DNA of 64,000 nt from Pseudomonas alkylphenolica (GTDB taxonomy: Bacteria > Pseudomonadota > Gammaproteobacteria > Pseudomonadales > Pseudomonadaceae): positions 5,531,501 through 5,595,500 of the forward strand of contig NZ_CP009048.1 of assembly GCF_000746525.1 (NCBI RefSeq). The letters run 5' to 3'. Shown here one piece after another: positions 27,421 to 37,912 of the stretch. A program made the position numbers and the translations under genes. The notes beneath the pieces are model-generated. The model did not search any database. It was not told the origin of the DNA and saw only the letters and a program-made list of their open reading frames with translations. Position 1 is the stretch's first letter, and the number at the start of each line of letters is the position of its first letter.

Positions 27421-28929
27421 ATGACCATGCCGCAAACCACAGCCAAGAATCTGTCCTTGATCGCTGCCATTGACTTGGGCTCCAACAGTTTCCATATGGT
27501 AGTGGCCAAGGCCCACCATACCGAGATCCGTATTCTTGAGCGACTCGGGGAGAAGGTTCAGCTGGCCGCCGGGATCAACGAAGAGCGCCAGCTCAACGAA
27601 GAATCGATGCAGCGCGGTCTGGACTGCCTCAAGCGCTTCGCCCAGCTGATCAGCGGCATGCCGGACGGCGCCGTGCGTATCGTCGGCACCAACGCCCTGC
27701 GCGAGGCGCGCAACCGCGGCGAGTTCATCCGCCGCGCCGAAGAAATCCTCGGGCATCCGGTCGAAGTGATTTCCGGCCGTGAAGAAGCCCGCCTGATCTA
27801 CCTCGGCGTTTCCCACACCCTGGCCGACACCCCCGGTAAACGCCTGGTCGCCGACATCGGCGGTGGCAGTACCGAGTTCATCATCGGCCAGCGATTCGAG
27901 CCGCTGCTGCGCGAAAGCCTGCAAATGGGCTGCGTCAGCTACACCCAACGCTACTTCCGTGACGGCAAAATCACCCCGGCACGCTACGCCCAGGCCTATA
28001 CAGCGGCGCGCCTGGAGCTGATGAGCATCGAAAACGCCCTGCACCGCCTGACCTGGGACGAAGCCATCGGCTCCTCCGGGACCATCCGCGCCATCGGCCT
28101 GGCCCTCAAATCAGGCGGCATGGGCAGCGGCGAGGTCAATGCCGAGGGCCTGGCCTGGCTCAAGCGCAAGCTGTTCAAACTGGGCGAAACCGACAAGATC
28201 GACTTCGACGGCGTCAAACCGGACCGCCGGGCGATCTTCCCGGCCGGCCTGGCGATCATGGAAGCAATTTTCGATGCGCTGGAACTGCAGCGCATGGACC
28301 ACTGCGATGGTGCCCTGCGCGAAGGCGTGCTCTACGACCTGCTCGGCCGCCATCACCATGAAGACGTGCGCGAGCGCACCCTGTCGTCGCTGATGGAGCG
28401 TTATCACGTCGATCAGGGCCAGGCGGCCCGGGTCGAGCGCAAAGCCCTGCACGCCTTCGACCAGGTGGCCAAGGCCTGGGACCTGGAAGACGGTATCTGG
28501 CGTGAGCTGCTCGGCTGGGCGGCCAAAGTGCATGAAGTGGGCCTGGATATCGCCCACTACCACTACCACAAGCACGGCGCCTACCTGATCGAACACTCCG
28601 ACCTGGCCGGCTTCTCCCGCGAAGACCAGCAGATGCTCGCCCTGCTGGTGCGCGGCCATCGCCGCAACATTCCCAAGGACAAGTTCGCCGAATTCGGCGA
28701 CGAAGGCGTCAAGCTGATTCGCCTGTGCGTGCTGCTGCGCTTTGCGATTCTGTTCCATCACATCCGCGGCACCCAGCAGATGCCGACGGTGACCCTGCAT
28801 GCCAAGGGCGATAGCCTGGATGTCGAGTTCCCGGCCGGCTGGCTGGAAGAGAATCAGCTGACCCAGGCCGACTTCGGCCTGGAGGCTGAGTGGCTGACCC
28901 GGGTCGGCTTCGTCCTCAGCGTACGATGA
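27421..28929 (+). CDS. ppx: Exopolyphosphatase
   Basis: A 502-residue enzyme of the Ppx/GppA family that releases phosphate from polyphosphate ends. The phosphate-binding loop [16 protein letters not shown] and the second motif [15 protein letters not shown] define the ASKHA fold. The C-terminal half has the HD-like domain with [20 protein letters not shown]. Two start codons are close (27421 and 27427); GAGA spacing favours 27421. It converges on ppk, and the two genes overlap by 14 bases at their 3' ends. Confidence 0.95.
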   Translation: MTMPQTTAKNLSLIAAIDLGSNSFHMVVAKAHHTEIRILERLGEKVQLAAGINEERQLNEESMQRGLDCLKRFAQLISGMPDGAVRIVGTNALREARNRGEFIRRAEEILGHPVEVISGREEARLIYLGVSHTLADTPGKRLVADIGGGSTEFIIGQRFEPLLRESLQMGCVSYTQRYFRDGKITPARYAQAYTAARLELMSIENALHRLTWDEAIGSSGTIRAIGLALKSGGMGSGEVNAEGLAWLKRKLFKLGETDKIDFDGVKPDRRAIFPAGLAIMEAIFDALELQRMDHCDGALREGVLYDLLGRHHHEDVRERTLSSLMERYHVDQGQAARVERKALHAFDQVAKAWDLEDGIWRELLGWAAKVHEVGLDIAHYHYHKHGAYLIEHSDLAGFSREDQQMLALLVRGHRRNIPKDKFAEFGDEGVKLIRLCVLLRFAILFHHIRGTQQMPTVTLHAKGDSLDVEFPAGWLEENQLTQADFGLEAEWLTRVGFVLSVR

Positions 28930-31162
28930 GGACCGGGTTGCTCAGGCGCTCGAGCAGAGCCGCCTGGGCACTGCGCGCGTTCTGGTTGCCGGTAGGCGTG
29001 CTGCGCACATAGCGGCCGTCCGGCTGCAGGATCCAGGCGTGGGTGTTGTCGGTCAGGTACCCTTCCAGTTCCTTCTTGACCCGCAGGATCAGCTTCTTGC
29101 CCTCGACCGGGAAGCAGGTCTCGACCCGCTTGTCGAGGTTGCGCTCCATCCAGTCGGCACTGGACAGGAACATCTGCTCCTCGCCGCCGTTGAGGAAGTA
29201 GAACACCCGCGTGTGCTCGAGGAAGCGGCCAATGATCGAACGCACCTGAATGTTGTGCGACACCCCGGCAATCCCCGGACGCAGGCAGCACATGCCGCGC
29301 ACCACCAGATCGATACGCACCCCTGACTGACTGGCCTTGTACAAGGCGCGGATGATCTTCGGATCGGTCAGCGAGTTGAATTTGGCGATGATGTGCGCAG
29401 GCTTGCCCTCAAGGGCGAACTGGGTTTCCCGCGCGATCATGTCGAGCATGCCCTTCTTCAGGGTGAACGGCGCGTGCAGCAGCTTCTTCATGCGCAGGGT
29501 CTTGCCCATGCCGATCAACTGACTGAACAGCTTGCCGACGTCTTCACACAAGGCGTCGTCCGAGGTCAGCAGGCTGTAGTCGGTGTACAGGCGGGCGTTG
29601 CCGGCGTGGTAGTTACCGGTACCCAGGTGCGCATAGCGAACGATCTCGCCGGCTTCGCGACGCAGGATCAGCATCATCTTGGCGTGGGTCTTGAAACCGA
29701 CCACACCGTAGATCACCACCGCACCAGCGGCCTGCAGACGGCTGGCCAGCTGCAGGTTGGACTCTTCGTCGAAGCGCGCACGCAATTCGATCACCGCGGT
29801 GACCTCCTTACCGTTACGCGCGGCATCGACCAGCGCGTCGACAATCTCCGAGTTGGCGCCACTGCGGTACAGGGTTTGGCGCACGGCCAGGACATGCGGG
29901 TCCTTGGCGGCCTGGCGCAGCAGATCGACTACCGGCGTGAACGACTCGAAGGGGTGCATGAGCAGGATGTCCTGCTTGCCGACCACGCTGAAAATGTTCT
30001 CGGCGTTCTGCAACAGCTTGGGAATCGCTGGTGTGAACGGCGTGTATTGCAATTCCGGGTGACTGTCCAGGCTGGTAATGCTGAACAGCCGGGTCAGGTT
30101 GACCGGACCGTTGACCTGGTACAGCTCGCTTTCACTCAGGCTGAACTGCTTGAGCAGGTAGTCCGAGAGGTGTTTGGGGCAGGTGTCGGCCACTTCCAGG
30201 CGCACGGCATCGCCATAACGGCGCGAGAACAACTCGCCACGCAGGGCCCGGGCCAGGTCTTCGACGTCTTCGGAGTCCAGCGCCAGGTCGGCGTTACGGG
30301 TCAGGCGGAACTGGTAGCAACCCTTGACCTTCATACCCTGGAACAGGTCATCGGCGTGGGCATGGATCATCGAGGACAGGAAGACGTAGTTGTCTCCCGG
30401 ACCGCCCACCTCCTCCGGCACCTTGATCACCCGTGGCAACAGGCGTGGCGCCGGAATGATCGCCAGACCGGAATCACGGCCAAAGGCATCGACGCCTTCC
30501 AGCTCGACGATGAAGTTAAGGCTCTTGTTCACCAGCAACGGGAACGGGTGCGTCGGATCGAGGCCGATCGGGGTGATGATCGGGGCGATCTCGTCGCGGA
30601 AGAAGCGCCGCACCCAGGTCTTGAGCTTGGTGTTCCAGTGACGGCGGCGGATAAAGCGGATCTGGTGTTTCTCCAGCTCCGGCAGCAGCACATCGTTGAG
30701 GATCGCGTACTGACGATGGACCTCGCTGTGCACCACTTCACTGATCCGCGCCAGCGCCTGGTGCGGCTGCAGGCCGTCAGCGCCGGCCTGTTCACGGGCA
30801 AAGGTGATCTGTTTCTTCAGGCCCGCCACACGAATTTCGAAGAACTCATCCAGGTTGCTGGAAAAGATCAGCAGGAACTTCAGCCGCTCCAGCAGCGGAT
30901 AGTTCTCATCCAGCGCCTGTTCCAGCACGCGGATATTGAACTGCAGCTGGGACAACTCGCGGTGAATGTACAGACTGCTGTCATCCAGACCGGGGATCGC
31001 GATGGCCGGTGCCGCCGCCACCGGGGCGGGCGCAGGCACAGGCGCCTCGACCTCGACCACAGGCTCAGGCAGCGCAGCAGGCTCCGGCGGCGTTTCGAGC
31101 AGTTGCTCCGGTACCGGCTGGGCTTGCTTCATCTCGATATCACTGAGTACTTCGTTATTCAT
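28916..31162 (-). CDS. ppk: Polyphosphate kinase 1 with Pro/Ala-rich N-terminal extension
   Basis: A 748-residue peripheral membrane enzyme that makes polyphosphate from ATP. The PPK1 N domain starts near residue 63 ([20 protein letters not shown]), the head domain includes [16 protein letters not shown], and the catalytic part has [18 protein letters not shown] with its conserved His and [10 protein letters not shown]. Residues 1-60 are a low-complexity tail rich in Pro, Ala, Glu and Val that E. coli PPK lacks. It follows hemB in the same direction (19-base gap) and overlaps ppx convergently. Confidence 0.95.
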   Translation of the reverse strand: MNNEVLSDIEMKQAQPVPEQLLETPPEPAALPEPVVEVEAPVPAPAPVAAAPAIAIPGLDDSSLYIHRELSQLQFNIRVLEQALDENYPLLERLKFLLIFSSNLDEFFEIRVAGLKKQITFAREQAGADGLQPHQALARISEVVHSEVHRQYAILNDVLLPELEKHQIRFIRRRHWNTKLKTWVRRFFRDEIAPIITPIGLDPTHPFPLLVNKSLNFIVELEGVDAFGRDSGLAIIPAPRLLPRVIKVPEEVGGPGDNYVFLSSMIHAHADDLFQGMKVKGCYQFRLTRNADLALDSEDVEDLARALRGELFSRRYGDAVRLEVADTCPKHLSDYLLKQFSLSESELYQVNGPVNLTRLFSITSLDSHPELQYTPFTPAIPKLLQNAENIFSVVGKQDILLMHPFESFTPVVDLLRQAAKDPHVLAVRQTLYRSGANSEIVDALVDAARNGKEVTAVIELRARFDEESNLQLASRLQAAGAVVIYGVVGFKTHAKMMLILRREAGEIVRYAHLGTGNYHAGNARLYTDYSLLTSDDALCEDVGKLFSQLIGMGKTLRMKKLLHAPFTLKKGMLDMIARETQFALEGKPAHIIAKFNSLTDPKIIRALYKASQSGVRIDLVVRGMCCLRPGIAGVSHNIQVRSIIGRFLEHTRVFYFLNGGEEQMFLSSADWMERNLDKRVETCFPVEGKKLILRVKKELEGYLTDNTHAWILQPDGRYVRSTPTGNQNARSAQAALLERLSNPVLIVR

Positions 31163-31181
31163 CTGGCGTTCCTGAAGGGCG

Positions 31182-33020
<1,839 letters not shown>

Positions 33021-33173
33021 GCCAGGCAATCCCCGTTGTCGTCCTCACCCTGAACAATGAACACTGCGCCATTTGCAGAATCCAACTACAAAGGATTTTG
33101 AGAAGATGGACGCGGTGATTGGACATCTGCCAATTTAGAGGCGATCTAACGCCTCGACTCGGGAGTAGTGAGC

Positions 33174-33842
33174 ATGACCAAAAAAAAAGTTGCAGTGATC
33201 CTTTCCGGCTGTGGTGTCTTTGACGGCGCCGAAATCCACGAGAGCGTGATCACCCTCCTGCGCCTCGACCAGCGCGGCGCCGAGGTGCAGTGCTTTGCGC
33301 CAAACATTGCGCAGATGCATGTGCTCAACCACCTGACCGGCGAAGAAATGCCCGAATCGCGCAACGTGCTGGTGGAATCGGCGCGCATCGCCCGCGGCAA
33401 CATCAAGGATCTGCGTGAGGCCGATGCCAAGGAATTCGATGCCCTGATCGTGCCCGGCGGTTTCGGTGCGGCCAAGAACCTCTCGAATTTTGCCGTTGAA
33501 GGCTCAGGCTGCAGCGTCCACCCGGATGTTCTCGCCCTGGCAGAAGCCTTTGCCGAGGCCGGCAAACCGGTCGGCCTGATCTGCATCTCCCCTGCCCTGG
33601 CGGCGAAAATCTATGGCCCTGGCGTGGTCTGCACCATCGGCAACGATGCCGACGCCAGTGCAGCCATCGTCAAGATGGGCGGCACCCACGAAGAGTGCGA
33701 TGTGCATGACATCGTCGAAGATACCCAGCGCAAGCTGGTCAGCACCCCGGCCTACATGCTCGCGCAGTCGATCAGCGAAGCTGCTGGCGGCATCTACAAG
33801 CTGGTAGACCGCGTGCTGGAACTGACTCACGAGAACGATTGA
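33174..33842 (+). CDS. elbB: ElbB-type DJ-1/PfpI superfamily protein (glyoxalase-like)
   Basis: A 222-residue class I glutamine amidotransferase-like protein. It begins KKVAVILSGCGVFDGAEIHE, has the backbone segment FDALIVPGGFGAAKNLSNF, and carries the nucleophile elbow GLICISPALAA with Cys near residue 138. ElbB is associated with isoprenoid metabolism and shows glyoxalase III activity in E. coli. I chose ATG 33174 because GGGAG lies eight bases upstream; the GTG two codons earlier is too close to it. It is convergent with yaiI across a REP pair. Confidence 0.9.
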   Translation: MTKKKVAVILSGCGVFDGAEIHESVITLLRLDQRGAEVQCFAPNIAQMHVLNHLTGEEMPESRNVLVESARIARGNIKDLREADAKEFDALIVPGGFGAAKNLSNFAVEGSGCSVHPDVLALAEAFAEAGKPVGLICISPALAAKIYGPGVVCTIGNDADASAAIVKMGGTHEECDVHDIVEDTQRKLVSTPAYMLAQSISEAAGGIYKLVDRVLELTHEND

Positions 33843-33849
33843 GCCCGCC

Positions 33850-33935
33850 ATCGCGGGGCAAGCCCGCTCCCACAGGGTGGGCTGCCCCTAATAATTAGTC
33901 AGAGTTCCCCGGTGGGAGCGGGCTTGCCCCGCGAT
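33850..33935. repeat. Paired REP element (inward orientation) between convergent genes
   Basis: The left copy 33850-33873 (ATCGCGGGGCAAGCCCGCTC then CCAC) and the right copy 33912-33935 are exact inverted repeats of 24 bases around a 38-base spacer. The right copy touches the yaiI stop codon. Confidence 0.92.
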
Positions 33936-34396
33936 CAGTCGGGAAAATCACGCGCCAGCCGCGTGAGGATGCGGTCCAGGGAATTGGCGAAGGCCTGCTT
34001 CTCACGATCGCCATAAGGCGCCTGCCCACCACCGACCTGCCCCTGCTCGCGCAGGTCGGTGAACAAGTTACGCACCGCCAGACGTTCGCCCATGTTGCGC
34101 TCGTCGAACTCTCGCCCACGCGGATCGAGACAGGCCACGCCTTTCTTGACCAGCCTGTCGGCCAACGGCACATCACTGCAGATCACCAGCTCACCCGGCA
34201 CGGCATGCTCGACCAGGTAATCGTCGGCAGCATCCGGCCCGCTGGGTACGACGATCAACCTGACGCAGGTGAACGCCGGTTTGATCTGGCTTTGCCCGGC
34301 CACCAGCACCACTTCCAGCTGACGCTTCAGGGCAAATTTGACGACCTGATCCTTGGCCGCCTTGGGGCAGGCGTCGGCATCGATCCAGATACGCAT
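33935..34396 (-). CDS. YaiI/YqxD (DUF188) family protein
   Basis: A 153-residue protein starting MRIWIDADACPKAAKDQVVK, the DUF188 signature, with PDAADDYLVEHAVPGELVIC and SDVPLADRLVKKG following. The fold is related to PIN/NYN nuclease-like domains with clustered aspartates, but no activity is established for the family. The true start is ATG 34396; a longer frame adds six residues without homology. It sits alone downstream of the FTR1 gene (60-base gap), with REP sequence at its 3' end. Confidence 0.9.
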   Translation of the reverse strand: MRIWIDADACPKAAKDQVVKFALKRQLEVVLVAGQSQIKPAFTCVRLIVVPSGPDAADDYLVEHAVPGELVICSDVPLADRLVKKGVACLDPRGREFDERNMGERLAVRNLFTDLREQGQVGGGQAPYGDREKQAFANSLDRILTRLARDFPD

Positions 34397-34456
34397 GACA
34401 ACAGATTCCAACAAATACGGGCGAACAGTATCCCTGCTCGCCCGCTCGGCTTCAAA

Positions 34457-36355
34457 TCAGCTCGCTGACACCCGGCGCTTCTCGGCCAGACGGCTGCGTC
34501 CGTACAGAATCGCAATGGCCAGCAAGGCCACCACTTGCGCCGCCAGCGAGTAGGCATCGGCGTGGATGCCCAGCCAGTCGAAGTCAAAGAAGGCCACCGG
34601 GCGGGTACCGAACACTCCGGCTTCCTGCAATGCCTTGACCCCGTGACCGGCAAACACCACCGACAATGCACACAGCAGTGCGGCGTTGATGCTGAAGAAC
34701 AGCGCCAGCGGCAGCTTCGCCGAACCGCGCAGGATCACCCAGGCCAGCCCTACCAGCAGCACCAGCGCCGTGGCGCCACCGGCCAGTACTGCCTGATGCC
34801 CGGCAGGCCCGGCCTGCAACCACAGCGTTTCGTAGAACAGAATCACTTCGAACAGCTCGCGGTAAACCGAGAAGAACGCCAGCAAGGCAAAGCCGAAGCG
34901 TCCGCCACCGCTGACCAGGCTGCTCTTGATGTAGTTCTGCCAGGCCGCCGCGTGCCGGCGATCATGCATCCACACGCCCAGCCAGAGCACCATGACACTG
35001 GCGAACAGCGCCGTGCAGCCTTCCAGCAGTTCGCGCTGAGCGCCACCGACATCGATGACATAGGCCGCCAATGCCCAGGTGCCGAAACCGGCCAGCAACG
35101 CCAGGCACCAACCGATGTTGACGCTATGTACCGCCGACTGCTGGCCGGTGTTGCGCAGGAAAGCGAGAATTGCCGCCAGCACCAGAATGGCTTCCAGGCC
35201 TTCGCGCAGCAGGATCAGCAGGCCGGAAATGTAGCTCAGCGACCAGCTCAGGCCATCACCGCCGAGCAAGTCGGCGGCTTCCTTGAGTTTCGCCTTGGCA
35301 GCCTGCAGACGCTGGCTGACCTGCTCAAGCGGCAGACCGTCCTGGAGCGACTGGCGGTAGGCCATGAGCGACTTTTCAGTGTCCTTGCGCACGTTGGCAT
35401 CGACGTTGTCGAGGGAGCTTTCGATCAGCTCGAAGCCTTCCAGGTAGGCCGCCACCGACAGGTCGTAAGCCTGTTCATGGTCACCGTTCTGGTAGGCCGC
35501 CAGGCTCTTGTCCAGGGTGTTGGCGGTGTAGTCCAGCAGCTGCGCCGGGCCACGTTGTACCTGCGGAGGTTGGGCGCGCTGGGCGCGGAACACTGCCGCC
35601 GCTTCCAGCCCTTGCGATGCTTCAACCTCCAGCGGCGTCTGGCGCGCCAGATCAGCGAGGTTGTAGGTCGTTGCGCCCTTGGCCTTGACCGGATCTGCGG
35701 TGAAGCTGGCGATGTAGGTGGCCAGGTCCCAGCGCTGACGCTCGTCGAGCTGATCGGCAAAGGACGGCATGTCGGTGCCTTCGATGCCTTGCCCCAAGGT
35801 GTTGTAGAGGTCATACAGGCTCAGCCGGGCCAGGCGCTCGCTGCTGCGCAAGTTGGCCGGCGGTGGTTCCAGGCCGACCCCCGCCGGGCCGTCACCGGCA
35901 CCGCTGTCGCCATGGCAGACCGAGCAGTGCTGGGCATATAGCGGCGCCCCGCGAGAGGGGTCTGGGGTGATGACAGGGGCCTGGCTGACTTCATAGGCAA
36001 CCGCCAGCTGCGCGCCGAGCTGACGGGCCTGACGCGCGACGCTGGCACCGTCCTGGCGCTGATTGATTGCCTGGCGCAGGCTGACCACGCCTTGCTCCAG
36101 CGCTTGCCGCTCGGCACGGGCCGGCAAGCCACTGATCAGGCCTTGCAGCACGTCAGTGAATTCCAGCTGCTCGCGGTATTCGCCGTCGTCCACCACCTTG
36201 CCCGCCTCGACCGTCGCCGGGTAGTCGGCACCGATGTAGTCGAGCAGGTGCAAAGCCTTGGCGGCGTTTTCGACAGGGTCGGCCAGCAGGGCGGTACTGC
36301 TCAGTGCCAGCAGCGGCCAAAGCAACCAGGCAAGCAAGCGGGAACGGGGAATCAT
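34457..36355 (-). CDS. FTR1-family iron permease fused to a periplasmic cytochrome c domain
   Basis: A 632-residue protein. A signal peptide occupies about residues 1-25. A helical region follows, then a mono-haem cytochrome c domain (CSVCH, Cys144-His148, with axial-ligand candidate Met196 in DMPSF), a second helical linker, and the FTR1 permease from about residue 372 with seven membrane segments. The permease carries both iron-relay motifs, REGLE (384-388) and RELFE (499-503). Iron uptake is likely coupled to oxidation or electron transfer through the haem, by analogy with Ftr1-ferroxidase systems. It is a single gene with a dyad at 36371-36394 in front. Confidence 0.88.
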   Translation of the reverse strand: MIPRSRLLAWLLWPLLALSSTALLADPVENAAKALHLLDYIGADYPATVEAGKVVDDGEYREQLEFTDVLQGLISGLPARAERQALEQGVVSLRQAINQRQDGASVARQARQLGAQLAVAYEVSQAPVITPDPSRGAPLYAQHCSVCHGDSGAGDGPAGVGLEPPPANLRSSERLARLSLYDLYNTLGQGIEGTDMPSFADQLDERQRWDLATYIASFTADPVKAKGATTYNLADLARQTPLEVEASQGLEAAAVFRAQRAQPPQVQRGPAQLLDYTANTLDKSLAAYQNGDHEQAYDLSVAAYLEGFELIESSLDNVDANVRKDTEKSLMAYRQSLQDGLPLEQVSQRLQAAKAKLKEAADLLGGDGLSWSLSYISGLLILLREGLEAILVLAAILAFLRNTGQQSAVHSVNIGWCLALLAGFGTWALAAYVIDVGGAQRELLEGCTALFASVMVLWLGVWMHDRRHAAAWQNYIKSSLVSGGGRFGFALLAFFSVYRELFEVILFYETLWLQAGPAGHQAVLAGGATALVLLVGLAWVILRGSAKLPLALFFSINAALLCALSVVFAGHGVKALQEAGVFGTRPVAFFDFDWLGIHADAYSLAAQVVALLAIAILYGRSRLAEKRRVSAS

Positions 36356-36370
36356 GAGCCAATCTCAAAT

Positions 36371-36394
36371 AACAATGCGAGGTATTGCATTGTT
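36371..36394 (-). promoter_or_regulatory. 24-base dyad upstream of the FTR1 gene (candidate operator)
   Basis: AACAATGC and GCATTGTT form a perfect 8+8 inverted repeat with an 8-base spacer, 16-39 bases upstream of the start codon. Its placement suits an operator of a metal-responsive repressor, but it is not a good Fur consensus match. Confidence 0.45.
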
Positions 36395-36469
36395 CACTTC
36401 CAATGGCGATCGCTCAAGGTTTGCGCGGCAATCTCGGTAAAATTTAGTGACAATTTCATCTCGTGCACA

Positions 36470-36497
36470 AAAAAGGCGACCCTGAGGTCGCCTTTTT
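36470..36497. terminator. Bidirectional intrinsic terminator
   Basis: GGCGACC-CTGA-GGTCGCC is flanked by an A-run on one side and a T-run on the other, so it can stop transcripts from either strand. It probably ends the LysE-family gene transcript (minus strand) before the FTR1 promoter. Confidence 0.85.
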
Positions 36498-36503
36498 CTC
36501 ACT

Positions 36504-36588
36504 GTGGGAGCGGCGGTGCGACGACTCGACTTGCCCCGCGATAGCGATCGGTCAGTCACATCGCTTCGCGGGGCAAGCCCGCTCCCAC
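36504..36588. repeat. Paired REP element with an interrupted left arm
   Basis: The right copy is canonical (TTCGCGGGGCAAGCCCGCTC then CCAC). The left copy starts GTGGGAGCGG, then carries about 16 extra bases (CGGTGCGACGACTCGA) before resuming CTTGCCCCGCGAT. It lies between the LysE gene end and the bidirectional terminator. Confidence 0.85.
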
Positions 36589-36605
36589 CGAGAACAGCCT
36601 AAAAC

Positions 36606-37238
36606 TCAGACTGGCGCCCGGCGAATCGTCGCCAGTAAGGTCGCAGCCCCGAGGAACAACCCGGCAAACGTGCGGTTCATCCGCCGCTGCTGCTTGGGCG
36701 TGCGCAGCAAGCGCAGTACCCGTGCCGCCAGGCCGGTGTATCCGGCCATGACCAGCAGATCCACAGTCACCATGGTCGCCGTGATGATCAGGTACTGGGG
36801 CAGCAACGGCGCATGCGGATTGATGAACTGCGGCAGTACCGCCAGCATGAAGATCAGCGCCTTGGGGTTGCTGACGTTGACCAGAAAGCCACGGAACACC
36901 AGCCCCAGCGGCTTGCCGATCGGTCGCACGGCAGACTCGTCGCTGAGGTCGGCCGGCAAGGCGCGCCACTGTTTGACGGCCAGGTAGACCAGGTAGGCAA
37001 CGCCGAACCATTTGATCACCTGGAACGCTGTAGCCGAGGCGGCGAGGATGGCGCCAACGCCGGCGGCAATGATCGCAATCTGCAGCACCAGGCCCAGCTG
37101 CAGGCCCAGGGCGTTCCAGTAGCCGCGCCAGAAGCCGTACTGCAGACCACAGGACATCGAGGCAATCGCCCCGGCGCCCGGTGAGAGACTGATCACCCAG
37201 CATGCGGCAAAAAATGCCAACCACGTTTCCAACGACAT
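36606..37238 (-). CDS. LysE/RhtB-family amino-acid exporter
   Basis: A 210-residue inner-membrane protein with six hydrophobic segments. It shows the family hallmarks SLSPGAGAIASMSCGLQYG after the first segment and NVSNPKALIFMLAVLPQF in the middle. Substrates of this family are amino acids such as homoserine, threonine or lysine; the specific one is not readable. I chose ATG 37238 with GAGG six bases upstream rather than the adjacent GTG at 37241. No partner gene is adjacent and a terminator follows. Confidence 0.88.
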   Translation of the reverse strand: MSLETWLAFFAACWVISLSPGAGAIASMSCGLQYGFWRGYWNALGLQLGLVLQIAIIAAGVGAILAASATAFQVIKWFGVAYLVYLAVKQWRALPADLSDESAVRPIGKPLGLVFRGFLVNVSNPKALIFMLAVLPQFINPHAPLLPQYLIITATMVTVDLLVMAGYTGLAARVLRLLRTPKQQRRMNRTFAGLFLGAATLLATIRRAPV

Positions 37239-37321
37239 CACGCACCTCGGCCATAGCTTGTTACAAAGCTCTAAACTAGTGCGCTGGCGAAAAAATAACC
37301 ACGGTTTTTTTCAGCGGCCGA

Positions 37322-37912
37322 TCATTTGCCGACGATTTTGTCTTCACCCACCAGCGGCACAATCTCAGCGCCACGCCAGCGCCTGACCGACTTCTGGAAA
37401 AACTGGCTGTTGGGCACCTGGACAGTCGCGCCACCGGCCTCCGGCATTTCGATCAGGGTCGTGAACAGCAGGTTGATGGCCACCACCCGCCCTTTCACTC
37501 CAGGCTTGTCGATGGTCTCGACCAGCTCCACCACGTCGCCGATGCGAAACGGCCCGACGGTGAAGATCAGCACCGCACACAGCAGGTTCGACAACACACT
37601 CCACATGGCGAAGAACGCCACCGCCGCGACGGCGACAAAGCCGGACAAGGCCGTCCACAACACCGTGGCGGAAACGCCCAGGCGCTCGAGTACGAACACC
37701 AGCGCGCTGCCCATGATCAGCCAGCGCAGGCCACCGCGTACCGGCATCATCAGCTCCGGGGGCAACGGATAACGTTCGCCCAAGCGCTTCAGGCAGCGCC
37801 CGACCAGACGCTGCAGGACAAATGCAGCGCAGAGGATCAGGAGAATCTGCAAGCCCAGCCAGAACGGTGCGATCCACTCCGGCGGCACGGGCAACTGCAA
37901 CGACGCGATCAA
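37322..37912 (-). CDS. Small MscS-family mechanosensitive channel
   Basis: A 196-residue inner-membrane protein. Three hydrophobic segments (about residues 15-38, 62-80 and 85-120) lead into the pore helix region (SGFVAVAAVAFFAMWSVLSN) and the beta-domain motif GPFRIGDVVELVE, typical of MscS. The cytoplasmic vestibule is very short, ending soon after VPNSQFFQKSVRRWRG. The start is TTG 37912, supported by GGAGG seven bases upstream and a TTGA overlap with the ABC-F stop, so it is translationally coupled. It likely relieves osmotic pressure, though the short C-terminus is unusual. Confidence 0.85.
   Translation of the reverse strand: MIASLQLPVPPEWIAPFWLGLQILLILCAAFVLQRLVGRCLKRLGERYPLPPELMMPVRGGLRWLIMGSALVFVLERLGVSATVLWTALSGFVAVAAVAFFAMWSVLSNLLCAVLIFTVGPFRIGDVVELVETIDKPGVKGRVVAINLLFTTLIEMPEAGGATVQVPNSQFFQKSVRRWRGAEIVPLVGEDKIVGK

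Noticed and set aside
33850..33935. CRISPR-like repeat pattern
   Set aside because: Repeats occur as single inverted pairs at scattered sites, without spacer arrays or cas genes; they are REP elements.
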